DNA of 5,592 nt from Holosporaceae bacterium (GCA_031267195.1 JAIRZO010000002.1:1-5592); one strand, 5' to 3'; numbered from the stretch's first letter, positions 1 to 5,592 are shown. The notes: a model not told the origin generated them from the sequence alone. Numbers and translations: made by a program.

Positions 1-279
1 GTTTCTCTGAAAGAGGCTCATGAAGAATCTGGGTTGCGAAACATTGAACTATTATGTGGGGAAATTTTTGACATCGGCGTTCATCCGATTCCAGAACATA
101 AAGGGATTCCGACACACTACCACTATGACGTTGCATTTTTGCTGAAAACAACAGATAGAGATGAGGACATACAAATCTCTAATGAATCGAGCGACTTGAG
201 ATGGTTTACCGAAGTGCCAACGGATAATTATAGTTTGAACAGAAACTTCGAGAAGTGGAGTAACTTGCGACAAAGGTAA
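1..279 (+). CDS. Nudix hydrolase, C-terminal part (5' end outside window)
   Basis: The frame is open from base 1 and ends at TAA 277-279, giving 92 visible residues. Residues 4-12 (KEAHEESGL) match the second half of the Nudix box, REUxEExGU, with Lys in place of the usual Arg. Glu5, Glu8 and Glu9 would be the magnesium ligands. A T-H-Y-H-Y-D segment at residues 38-43 runs into a hydrophobic strand (VAFLL), and a late D-L-R-W-F at 65-69 is typical of the C-terminal part of small Nudix enzymes. Members hydrolyse nucleoside diphosphates linked to another group; the substrate cannot be told here. The internal ATG at 34 lies after the Nudix box and is not the real start. The gene ends 6 bases before bioD, so it may be the first gene of the same transcript or simply a neighbour that supplies read-through. 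A role in biotin metabolism is not implied. Confidence 0.85.
   Translation, partial: VSLKEAHEESGLRNIELLCGEIFDIGVHPIPEHKGIPTHYHYDVAFLLKTTDRDEDIQISNESSDLRWFTEVPTDNYSLNRNFEKWSNLRQR
205..234 (+). promoter_or_regulatory. Weak candidate promoter for bioD inside the Nudix gene
   Basis: TTTACC at 205-210 (4 of 6 matches to the -35 consensus) and TATAGT at 229-234 (5 of 6 to the -10) are separated by 18 bases. Transcription would start near 241 and leave a leader of about 45 bases before the bioD ATG. The site lies in coding sequence of an AT-rich genome, where chance matches are common. The operon could equally be transcribed from a promoter upstream of the Nudix gene, outside the window. Confidence 0.2.
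273..276 (+). promoter_or_regulatory. Ribosome binding site deciding the bioD start
   Basis: AAGG, followed by T, sits 9 bases before ATG 286. It overlaps the last codons and stop region of the Nudix gene. The spacing supports ATG 286 and argues against GTG 280. Confidence 0.55.
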
Positions 280-285
280 GTGCAT

Positions 286-879
286 ATGAATATTTTTGTT
301 ACCGGAACAGACACGAACGTCGGCAAAACTATTGTTTCAGCATGGATTTGTATGCATACGCAGGCTAGTTATTGGAAGCCGATTCAAACGGGCAATGATT
401 TTGACAAAGATATAATTGCGAAATTTTCTCCGCACACAAAAATAATACCGGAAGCGTATAAACTAAAAGCGCCGCTGTCTCCCTATGATGCTGCAAATAT
501 GGAAGGTATGAGAATCGATCAAAATGCATTTGACGAAAATCTTAAAAATACTGTCGTAGAAGGAGCTGGCGGCGCACTTGTTCCCATAGCTGAAAATTTT
601 CTCATGGCTGATCTTATAAAAAAATGTAATGCTTCGGTACTGATTGCTGCAAAACCCAAACTGGGGATAATTAATCATTTGCTTATGACGGTGGAAGTTT
701 TAAAAATGCGCGGAATCCATATCGTTGGAATAGTCATAAATAAAGATATAGAAGACAATATAAAATCCACCGTTGAGAAATTTTCAAAAGTTAAGATACT
801 AACAGTTATTCCCGATGACAGTGTCGACACTTTGCGACGCACTGCTTTGCCACCAGAAATTTTGGAAATATTAAAATGA
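286..879 (+). CDS. bioD: Dethiobiotin synthetase BioD
   Basis: BioD is a cytoplasmic enzyme that uses ATP and CO2 to close the ureido ring of 7,8-diaminopelargonate, giving dethiobiotin, the step before BioB. The 197-residue product starts with the family P-loop G-T-D-T-N-V-G-K-T at residues 7-15. K-P-I-Q-T-G at 31-36 carries the substrate-site lysine, P-L-S-P-Y at 63-67 matches the P-x-S-P segment, and V-E-G-A-G-G at 91-96 carries the conserved acidic metal ligand Glu92. A G-I-I-N-H segment at 127-131 and G-I-V-I-N at 148-152 (nucleotide-base side) follow. E. coli BioD is about 225 residues, so this is a compact form with no key motif missing. ATG 286 is chosen over an in-frame GTG at 280 because the AAGG at 273-276 lies 9 bases from the ATG but only 3 from the GTG. 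The stop codon overlaps the bioA start (ATGA), which indicates translational coupling. Confidence 0.96.
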   Translation: MNIFVTGTDTNVGKTIVSAWICMHTQASYWKPIQTGNDFDKDIIAKFSPHTKIIPEAYKLKAPLSPYDAANMEGMRIDQNAFDENLKNTVVEGAGGALVPIAENFLMADLIKKCNASVLIAAKPKLGIINHLLMTVEVLKMRGIHIVGIVINKDIEDNIKSTVEKFSKVKILTVIPDDSVDTLRRTALPPEILEILK

Positions 880-2114
880 TTTGGAGACCTTTTACCCAGG
901 AAAAAACTGCTCCTCCTCCGGTGAAAATAGTAAGAGGAGACGGCGCCTATTTGATTTCCGAAACCGGAGAAAAATATCTGGATATGATATCAAGCTGGTT
1001 TGTTAATATACACGGACATGCCAATCCGGAAATTGCAGAGGCCATAGCACTGCAGGCAAGAACGTTGGAACATGTAATTTTTACGAAATTTTCCCATGAA
1101 CCGGCGGAAAAATTGATCGAAAGCCTCAAAAAAATCGTTCCAAAAAAATTAAATCGATATTTTTTCTCGGACAACGGATCGACGGCGGTGGAGGTCGCAC
1201 TGAAAATGGCATACCAATATTTCAAAAACATCGGCGTCGAAAATAGAAATATTTTTCTTTCTTTGGAAGGTGGGTACTACGGGGACACGTTCGGAGCCAT
1301 GAGCGTTGCCGGAACGAACTCTAAATATCATGCGACTTTTTCCGAATTGTTTTTCAAAACCGTTATGATCGACGTTCCGGAATATTATGATGGCGTAGAA
1401 TCGGTTGAAGAAAAAGAAGATGAAATAATTCATGAATTGGGAAAAACTCTGGAGAAAATCGGAGATAAGATCTGTGCGCTAATACTGGAACCGCTACTGC
1501 AGGGATCCTTTGGCATGAGGCTTTACCGATCCGAATTTCTGGGAAAATTGGTGGGTAAAGTTAGAGAATGCGGTATTCTCGTCATTTTTGACGAAGTCAT
1601 GACGGGATTCTACCGCACCGGAAAAATGTTCGCCATGAGTCACTGCAACGTGGTTCCGGATTTCGTTTGTCTTTCCAAAGGGCTTACGGGAGGTTTCTTG
1701 CCGCTGGCACTGACGATTGCCACTGATAAAATTTATGATGCGTTCTTGTCGAATGATAGAAGAAAAACATTTCTGCATGGGCACTCCTACACAGCCAATC
1801 CAATAGCTTGTGCGGCGGCTCGCAAATCTCTGGAAATTTTGCAAAGAGGAGAAGAAACCGTCGCAAAAATAAAAGAGATTGTGGAGTTCCACGAGACTCA
1901 CTGCATTCTCAACGCTTCCAAAAGAAGAACCATCGGCACTATAATTGCGTTTGATGTCGGTTCCGAAGATAAAGCCAATTTTGTAATAAACAAAGCGTGG
2001 GAAAATGGAGTTTTTCTGCGTCCACTGGGAAAGACAATCTACATCTTCCCGCCCTATTGCATAAGCGGTGGTGATTTATCGAGAACCTACGATATAATTA
2101 ATAAATATTTATAG
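876..2114 (+). CDS. bioA: Adenosylmethionine-8-amino-7-oxononanoate aminotransferase BioA
   Basis: BioA is a PLP-dependent class III aminotransferase that converts KAPA to DAPA, normally with S-adenosylmethionine as the amino donor. The 412-residue product (E. coli 429) begins with the BioA signature W-R-P-F-T-Q at 3-8. It has S-S-W-F at 39-42 in the substrate pocket, S-D-N-G-S-T-A at 98-104 (phosphate binding), and G-Y-Y-G-D-T-F-G at 133-140, where Tyr134 matches E. coli Tyr144. E-P-L-L-Q-G is at 205-210, D-E-V-M-T-G-F at 239-245 (Asp239 pairs with the PLP nitrogen), and S-K-G-L-T-G-G at 267-273 carries Schiff-base Lys268. H-G-H-S-Y-T-A-N-P lies at 301-309. R-P-L-G-K at 382-386 matches the substrate arginine (E. 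coli Arg391). E. coli has Trp-Trp where this protein has Trp41-Phe42. The run of motifs reads more like Bacteroidetes or symbiont BioA than enterobacterial BioA. The start overlaps the bioD stop, and a weak GGA at 864-866 precedes it. Confidence 0.97.
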   Translation: MIWRPFTQEKTAPPPVKIVRGDGAYLISETGEKYLDMISSWFVNIHGHANPEIAEAIALQARTLEHVIFTKFSHEPAEKLIESLKKIVPKKLNRYFFSDNGSTAVEVALKMAYQYFKNIGVENRNIFLSLEGGYYGDTFGAMSVAGTNSKYHATFSELFFKTVMIDVPEYYDGVESVEEKEDEIIHELGKTLEKIGDKICALILEPLLQGSFGMRLYRSEFLGKLVGKVRECGILVIFDEVMTGFYRTGKMFAMSHCNVVPDFVCLSKGLTGGFLPLALTIATDKIYDAFLSNDRRKTFLHGHSYTANPIACAAARKSLEILQRGEETVAKIKEIVEFHETHCILNASKRRTIGTIIAFDVGSEDKANFVINKAWENGVFLRPLGKTIYIFPPYCISGGDLSRTYDIINKYL

Positions 2115-2116
2115 GA
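2113..2116 (+). promoter_or_regulatory. Ribosome binding site of bioB overlapping the bioA stop
   Basis: AGGA shares its first two bases with the TAG stop of bioA (2112-2114) and lies 5 bases before the bioB ATG. With only 7 bases between the genes, ribosomes ending on bioA sit directly over this site, which suggests re-initiation. Confidence 0.5.
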
Positions 2117-2121
2117 TTACG

Positions 2122-3063
2122 ATGAAGGTTGCCTTCGAAAAAGCGTTGGATATTTTCGGCTATCCGTTTTTTAAACTATTGAGAATGGCCCATGAGGTTC
2201 ATATTCAAAATTTCGATGAGCAAACGGTGCAGATCAGCGATATTCTGAGTGTGAAAACCGGAGGATGCTCCGAAGATTGCTCCTATTGCGCACAATCTGT
2301 CCGAAATGGCTCCAAAATGCCGAAGCAACCGATGCTGGATTTGGAGACGGTGCTGACCGCAGCTTGCAAAGCTCGGAAACACGGTGCCAGTCGGTTCTGC
2401 ATGAGCGCATCCGGCCGTTGTATGGTCTCAGAGGTAGAATTCGAAAAAATATGCGAAATGATAAAATCCGTGAAAGATTTGGGCATGGAAACCTGCGTTA
2501 CTCTCGGATTTTTAACAGAAGCCCAGGCTATTAAGCTAAAAAAATCCGGTCTGGATTACTACAACCACAATGTGGACACGTCTCCGGAATTTTATGGAAA
2601 TATCGTTTCCACCAGAACCATCGACGATCGCATAAAAACCATTGAAATCGTACAGAAAGCTGGCATTCATGTATGCTCCGGCGGCATTGTGGGCATAGGA
2701 GAATCCAACGAAGACAGAATCAAAATGATTGTTCTGCTCGCGAATTTAAAAATTCCGCCTCGATGCGTGCCCATCAATAAATTGGTGAAAATTCCCGGCA
2801 CTCACGTGAATGATTCGAAGCCAATAGATGATTTCGACTTCGTGAGGATGATCGCGCTGGCTCGCATTTTAATGCCGCGATCCTACGTAAAAATTGCTGC
2901 TGGACGAAACACATTGTCCGAAACAACTCAGGCTCTGTGTATATTTGCCGGAGCCAACGCGTTGTTTTCCGGAGAAAAATTATTGACCGTCGATAACGTA
3001 GAGCAGGGATCTGACGGCAATTTATTCAGGAAATTGGGAATAAAAATAGAGCATTATGACTAA
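2122..3063 (+). CDS. bioB: Biotin synthase BioB (radical SAM)
   Basis: BioB inserts sulfur into dethiobiotin to form biotin. It uses a radical-SAM [4Fe-4S] cluster and a second [2Fe-2S] cluster that is the sulfur source. The radical-SAM motif C-S-E-D-C-S-Y-C lies at residues 49-56 (Cys49, Cys53, Cys56). The expected [2Fe-2S] ligands are all present: Cys93 in R-F-C-M, Cys125 in T-C-V-T-L-G, Cys185 in V-C-S-G-G, and Arg262 in A-A-G-R, matching E. coli Cys97, Cys128, Cys188 and Arg260. The highly conserved Y-Y-N-H-N-x-D-T-S-P-E-F-Y stretch is at 146-158. The protein has 313 residues against 346 in E. coli; the difference is a short C-terminal tail outside the barrel, so function should not be affected. 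The gene lies 7 bases after bioA, and its end overlaps bioF by 8 bases. Confidence 0.98.
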   Translation: MKVAFEKALDIFGYPFFKLLRMAHEVHIQNFDEQTVQISDILSVKTGGCSEDCSYCAQSVRNGSKMPKQPMLDLETVLTAACKARKHGASRFCMSASGRCMVSEVEFEKICEMIKSVKDLGMETCVTLGFLTEAQAIKLKKSGLDYYNHNVDTSPEFYGNIVSTRTIDDRIKTIEIVQKAGIHVCSGGIVGIGESNEDRIKMIVLLANLKIPPRCVPINKLVKIPGTHVNDSKPIDDFDFVRMIALARILMPRSYVKIAAGRNTLSETTQALCIFAGANALFSGEKLLTVDNVEQGSDGNLFRKLGIKIEHYD

Positions 3064-4171
3064 CGGGCTCCACGATTACATTGAAAATTACCTGGATGAT
3101 TTAAAAGCGAGGAGGTTGTACCGAAATCTGGAAACTCAAGATAGAGATTTGATCAATTTTTCCAGCAACGACTACCTCTGCTTGTCATGCAATTCCGACT
3201 CCATAGCCGCTGGATCTGAGGCGGCTAAACTTTACGGATCCGGCTGCACCGGATCCAGACTACTGTCCGGCAATATGGAGATTTTCGAAAAATTCGAAGA
3301 ACGGATATCCGGCGATAAAAATTTCACATCTGCTCTGATATTTAATTCCGGGTTTATCGCTAATTCCAGCGTAATATCGGCATTTTGTGCTCCGGAAACC
3401 ATTCTGATATTTGATAAACTAAATCATGCCAGCATGTACCATGGAGTAAGTGCAACGGCAAAATTAGCAAGATATAAACACTTAAATTACAATGAATTGG
3501 AAGATATTCTAAAAAAACACGATTCCATTAGGAATAAAATTATCGCTTCGGAGACGGTATTCGGAATGGATGGCGATATGGCCGACCTGAATATTCTATC
3601 CTATCTATCTCAAAAATATGGAGCAATTTTGTTTTTGGACGAAGCTCACGCAACCGGATTATATGGAAAAAACGGGTATGGGCTGTCAACAAACTGTAAA
3701 TTTGATCCGGAGTTGACGGTCGTTATGGGAACTTTCAGCAAAGCACTGGCGTCTTCTGGGGCATATGTTGCCGGCTCTCGGCTTCTAAAGGAGTATTTCA
3801 TCAACAAAAGCAAGGGATTCGTATATTCAACGGCGTTATCTCCGTTCTGCTTGGGAGTTGCTTTGTATAACTGGAATCTCCTGCCACAACTGGGCGAAAC
3901 CAGAAATCACCTAATGGAGCTTTCCAACAAATTTCGCCGAAATATTTGTAAATTGGGGCATAAAACAATCGGATCAGACTCTAACATCATTTCAATTGTT
4001 TTTGATAATTTAGATGAAATGCTTCGGACCAGCGGAAAGTTTCTGAAAAACAGAGTGCTTGCTTCGGCAATCCGTCCACCGACTTCTCCAACACCGAGGA
4101 TTAGATTGGCAGTTAATGCCGCTCATCAAGAACAGAGCTTTAACGTTGTTATGGAAGCATTGCAAAAATGA
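3056..4171 (+). CDS. bioF: 8-amino-7-oxononanoate synthase BioF
   Basis: BioF is a PLP enzyme of the alpha-oxoamine synthase family that condenses pimeloyl-ACP (or -CoA) with L-alanine to give KAPA, CO2 and free carrier. The product has 371 residues (E. coli 384). Visible motifs are N-F-S-S-N-D-Y-L at 34-41, the glycine-rich G-S-G-C-T-G-S-R at 61-68, and N-H-A-S at 123-126 with the PLP-stacking His124. E-T-V-F-G-M-D-G-D follows at 166-174, D-E-A-H-A-T-G at 195-201 (Asp195 and His198 at the cofactor), and T-F-S-K-A at 226-230 with Schiff-base Lys229. I-R-P-P-T lies near the C-terminus. The G-F-V-Y-S-T-A segment after the lysine resembles the BioF type I associate with intracellular bacteria. 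The ATG lies inside bioB (8-base overlap) and has only a weak purine stretch upstream, so it probably depends on coupling to bioB. The next gene begins in its stop codon. Confidence 0.97.
   Translation: MTNGLHDYIENYLDDLKARRLYRNLETQDRDLINFSSNDYLCLSCNSDSIAAGSEAAKLYGSGCTGSRLLSGNMEIFEKFEERISGDKNFTSALIFNSGFIANSSVISAFCAPETILIFDKLNHASMYHGVSATAKLARYKHLNYNELEDILKKHDSIRNKIIASETVFGMDGDMADLNILSYLSQKYGAILFLDEAHATGLYGKNGYGLSTNCKFDPELTVVMGTFSKALASSGAYVAGSRLLKEYFINKSKGFVYSTALSPFCLGVALYNWNLLPQLGETRNHLMELSNKFRRNICKLGHKTIGSDSNIISIVFDNLDEMLRTSGKFLKNRVLASAIRPPTSPTPRIRLAVNAAHQEQSFNVVMEALQK
3236..3256 (+). repeat. Perfect 8-bp inverted repeat inside bioF
   Basis: GGATCCGG at 3236-3243 and CCGGATCC at 3249-3256 are exact reverse complements separated by the 5-base loop CTGCA. 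They could form a GC-rich hairpin in the mRNA. The arms encode part of the glycine-rich G-S-G-C-T-G-S motif, so coding constraint may fully explain them. No T-run follows, so it is not an intrinsic terminator. Confidence 0.45.
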
Positions 4172-4758
4172 TCTATCTTTTATGTCACGGATTTGTTTTT
4201 TCAAACGAATATTGGCGGAATCTTGTTCCGCTGCTTGATGGCGAAGTTGTGTTTTTGGGAGACACCTTCGACAGGAGAAAACGATGCATCGGAATCGGTC
4301 ACTCCATTGGATTCCAAAAGTTAAACAACTCCGGAATAAGGTTCGACTTTCTCGTGGGATTGCAGGGGTTTATAAATTTCTGTGGCAATGGCTATGCCCT
4401 AAGAAAAATCCGTGAAAAAAACCTTAATCGCATAATGGAAATGTTCGCAAAAGAGCCATCTAAAGCATTGAAATTTTTCTATGACACATGCCAATATCCA
4501 GACGATATTCCGGAAGACATCGTTGGGGATGATTTAATAGTCGATTTGTTGAGCATGAAAAAATCGTACGACCATTGCGGTTGCCCAACTTTAGTCATCG
4601 GTAGCGACCACGATGAAATTGTTCCACTATCTATCCTGGAAGATAATTTCCGGCATAATAAAAATGTGGTCATCGAGCAAATAAATGGTATTTCTCATTC
4701 GCTTGGATTTCACAAACCGGAAGAAGTTTTCGAAAATATCAAAAGATTTTGCAGATGA
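4168..4758 (+). CDS. Short alpha/beta-hydrolase, probable pimeloyl-ACP methyl ester esterase (BioH role)
   Basis: The position between bioF and bioC suggests the esterase that removes the methyl group from pimeloyl-ACP methyl ester and ends the BioC-started acyl synthesis. The 196-residue product has a complete candidate triad: nucleophile Ser46 in G-H-S-I-G (44-48), Asp149 in D-H-D-E-I-V-P (147-153) and His177 in I-S-H-S (175-178). H-G-F at 7-9 fits the oxyanion-hole turn. It is much shorter than E. coli BioH (256 residues). The nucleophile comes at residue 46 rather than about 82, because almost nothing separates the strand at 26-32 from the strand leading to Ser46, so one helix seems to be missing. 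The cap region at 79-102 is rich in Lys and Arg (R79, K80, R82, K84, R88), which would suit binding of acidic ACP. It could be a reduced BioH, or belong to another isofunctional class such as BioG, BioK, BioJ or BioV; I do not assign a symbol. The start overlaps the bioF stop (ATGA), with GGAAG at 4153-4157. Confidence 0.8.
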   Translation: MIYLLCHGFVFSNEYWRNLVPLLDGEVVFLGDTFDRRKRCIGIGHSIGFQKLNNSGIRFDFLVGLQGFINFCGNGYALRKIREKNLNRIMEMFAKEPSKALKFFYDTCQYPDDIPEDIVGDDLIVDLLSMKKSYDHCGCPTLVIGSDHDEIVPLSILEDNFRHNKNVVIEQINGISHSLGFHKPEEVFENIKRFCR

Positions 4759-5444
4759 AGGAAAAAATCAAATGTTCTTTCGATGAGGCATGCAAAACCT
4801 ACGATTTCGTGTCCGGTGTTCACGTTTTGTCATCCTCCTATTTAGCAGATATTCTCAGGGAGTTGAACTTGCAGCCTAAAAGTGTTCTTGATGTGGGCTG
4901 TGGCACTGGAAATACCTCTGCCGAATTAATGAAAATATATCCAAACGCCGAGTACACTCTCTGCGATCTCTCGGAAAAAATGATCCAACAGGCTCTCCTA
5001 AAAGTAGAAAACAGCCGAAGCATTGTCTGTGATGCGGAAAAATATAACTTCTCGAAAAATTACGATCTCGGTGTTTCGAATTTAGCAATGCAGTGGTTTG
5101 AGTCCATTGGTCTATTTCTGGAAAAAATTTTAAAAAACTGCAACTACTTTGCGTTTTCAACATTGTTGGATAAAAGCTTTAGCGACTGCATAAGTCTAGT
5201 CGGCAAATGCAAAATTCAAAATTATCCAACGTCGAAAGAGCTAAAACGCATTTGCCAAAAACATAAATTGGTGAGATATGAAATTAAAAGATACGACCTT
5301 TCGTTTGAAAATCAATTTGGATTGGCTAGATATTTTAAAAAATTGGGAGCTGCATTTCACTCGGACCCCCAAAATACCCGACAAAAATTAGAAGGACAGA
5401 AAATAAATCTAAATTACGAACTGGCATTTGCAATCCTACAGTAA
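4755..5444 (+). CDS. bioC: Malonyl-ACP O-methyltransferase BioC
   Basis: BioC is an SAM-dependent class I methyltransferase that methylates the free carboxyl of malonyl-ACP, so that fatty acid synthesis can extend it to pimeloyl-ACP methyl ester. The 229-residue product (E. coli 251) has the SAM motif V-L-D-V-G-C-G-T-G at 44-52. An acidic residue, Asp71 in C-D-L-S, ends strand 2 and should bind the ribose, and C-D-A-E at 92-95 lies by the adenine. The BioC signature N-L-A-M-Q-W follows at 109-114. The N-terminal F-x-x-A-x-x-x-Y pattern at 9-16 is also BioC-like, though the usual Gln is His23. ATG 4755 is chosen over an in-frame TTG at 4749 because it makes the ATGA overlap with the previous stop seen twice elsewhere in this operon. 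The C-terminal N-Y-E-L-A-F near the end fits the family, so the stop looks genuine. It is the last bio gene and more AT-rich by eye than bioB. Confidence 0.93.
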   Translation: MKEKIKCSFDEACKTYDFVSGVHVLSSSYLADILRELNLQPKSVLDVGCGTGNTSAELMKIYPNAEYTLCDLSEKMIQQALLKVENSRSIVCDAEKYNFSKNYDLGVSNLAMQWFESIGLFLEKILKNCNYFAFSTLLDKSFSDCISLVGKCKIQNYPTSKELKRICQKHKLVRYEIKRYDLSFENQFGLARYFKKLGAAFHSDPQNTRQKLEGQKINLNYELAFAILQ

Positions 5445-5559
5445 AACTGCCTATTCGGTACAAAATTCATTACAGATTATCTAAATTAAGAACCGCATGG
5501 CCTGAATCTGAGGACAAAAGGACCATCAATTGTAATTTTGCAAAATAAAAGTAGCCACT
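5445..5559. other. Intergenic region after the biotin operon
   Basis: This is a stretch of about 115 bases after bioC with stops in the plus-strand frames and no recognised gene. I found no GC-rich stem followed by a T-run, so there is no clear intrinsic terminator for the operon. It contains a 12-bp palindrome near its right end and no convincing promoter. Confidence 0.6.
5535..5546. repeat. 12-bp perfect palindrome ATTTTGCAAAAT
   Basis: The two halves are exact reverse complements with no spacer, so it cannot make a useful RNA hairpin. It could be a dimeric-protein binding site for a gene starting at 5560. In AT-rich intergenic DNA it could also be chance. Confidence 0.25.
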
Positions 5560-5592
5560 ATGAGACAGCTGACATCTGAAAATTTATTCCGA
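5560..5592 (+). CDS. Possible start of an unidentified gene (3' end outside window)
   Basis: ATG 5560 is the first start codon after an in-frame stop at 5533-5535 and is open for 11 codons (MRQLTSENLFR) to the window edge. Only a weak AAAG at 5548-5551 precedes it. A hydrophobic-x-x-x-N-L pattern is common at the start of ABC-transporter ATPases, but 11 residues are too few for any assignment, and the frame may not be a gene at all. Confidence 0.3.
   Translation, partial: MRQLTSENLFR

Noticed and set aside
203..210. GGTTTACC, resembling one half of the enterobacterial BirA operator
   Set aside because: The matching half-site is absent at the expected distance upstream, and the bases encode the conserved W-F segment of the Nudix protein.
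280..285. In-frame GTG at 280 as an alternative start of bioD
   Set aside because: It would leave only 3 bases after the AAGG ribosome binding site. ATG 286 has a normal 9-base spacing, and the protein then begins directly before the P-loop strand as in other BioD proteins.
1494..1901. Open reading frame of 135 codons on the minus strand inside bioA
   Set aside because: It lies wholly antisense to a clearly conserved aminotransferase, has no recognisable motif and no neighbouring gene on that strand. Long antisense frames are expected opposite coding sequence.
2265..2534. Open frame of 89 codons on the plus strand in another frame of bioB
   Set aside because: It overlaps the cluster-binding core of BioB, and its translation is a low-complexity shadow without a family resemblance.
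4749..4754. In-frame TTG at 4749 as an alternative start of bioC
   Set aside because: ATG 4755 is the stronger start codon and gives the same ATGA overlap as at two other junctions in this operon.
5477..5486. TTATCTAAAT, an 8 of 10 match to the BioR operator pattern TTATMKATAA
   Set aside because: It lies downstream of the operon, is not a full palindrome, and such matches are common in AT-rich intergenic DNA.
5445..5534. Intrinsic terminator after bioC
   Set aside because: Short complementary pieces around CCTGAATCTGAGG do not form a stable stem, and no T-run follows.
5530..5592. Possible C-terminal end of a minus-strand gene entering from the right edge
   Set aside because: One minus-strand frame stays open for about 20 codons, but it shows no motif and is short enough to be chance.

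Overview
The window is almost entirely a compact, one-direction biotin biosynthesis operon on the + strand. In order it carries the 3' end of a Nudix hydrolase gene, then bioD, bioA, bioB, bioF, a short alpha/beta-hydrolase gene in the bioH position, and bioC. About 150 bases follow that contain only the possible first codons of another gene. No RNA gene, mobile element or CRISPR array was seen.

The organism is probably a bacterium with an AT-rich genome (roughly 40% GC by eye). The tight packing, the slightly short proteins and the character of BioA and BioF resemble the biotin operon that is passed horizontally among intracellular bacteria (Rickettsiales such as Wolbachia and Neorickettsia, Cardinium, Legionella, Chlamydiae). 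An intracellular symbiont or a relative of one is therefore the best guess. This is inferred from remembered family features; no phylogeny was run, and the species cannot be named from this window.

Layout: 1-279 is the Nudix C-terminal part, cut by the window edge. 286-5444 holds the six bio genes with almost no space between them. There are ATGA stop/start overlaps at bioD/bioA, bioF/bioH-like and bioH-like/bioC, an 8-base overlap at bioB/bioF, and only 7 bases between bioA and bioB. This implies one transcript with coupled translation. 5445-5592 is non-coding apart from a possible new start at 5560.

Together the genes cover the pathway from malonyl-ACP to biotin. BioC methylates malonyl-ACP so that fatty acid synthesis can extend it. 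The BioH-like esterase would release pimeloyl-ACP from its methyl ester. BioF makes KAPA (7-keto-8-aminopelargonate), BioA makes DAPA (7,8-diaminopelargonate), BioD closes the ureido ring to give dethiobiotin, and BioB inserts sulfur. The catalytic residues I looked for are present in all six products, so the pathway looks intact. The most unusual points are the very short BioH-like protein, the gene order, which looks like a circular permutation of the order I remember for symbiont biotin operons, and a strong excess of the tetramer CCGG.
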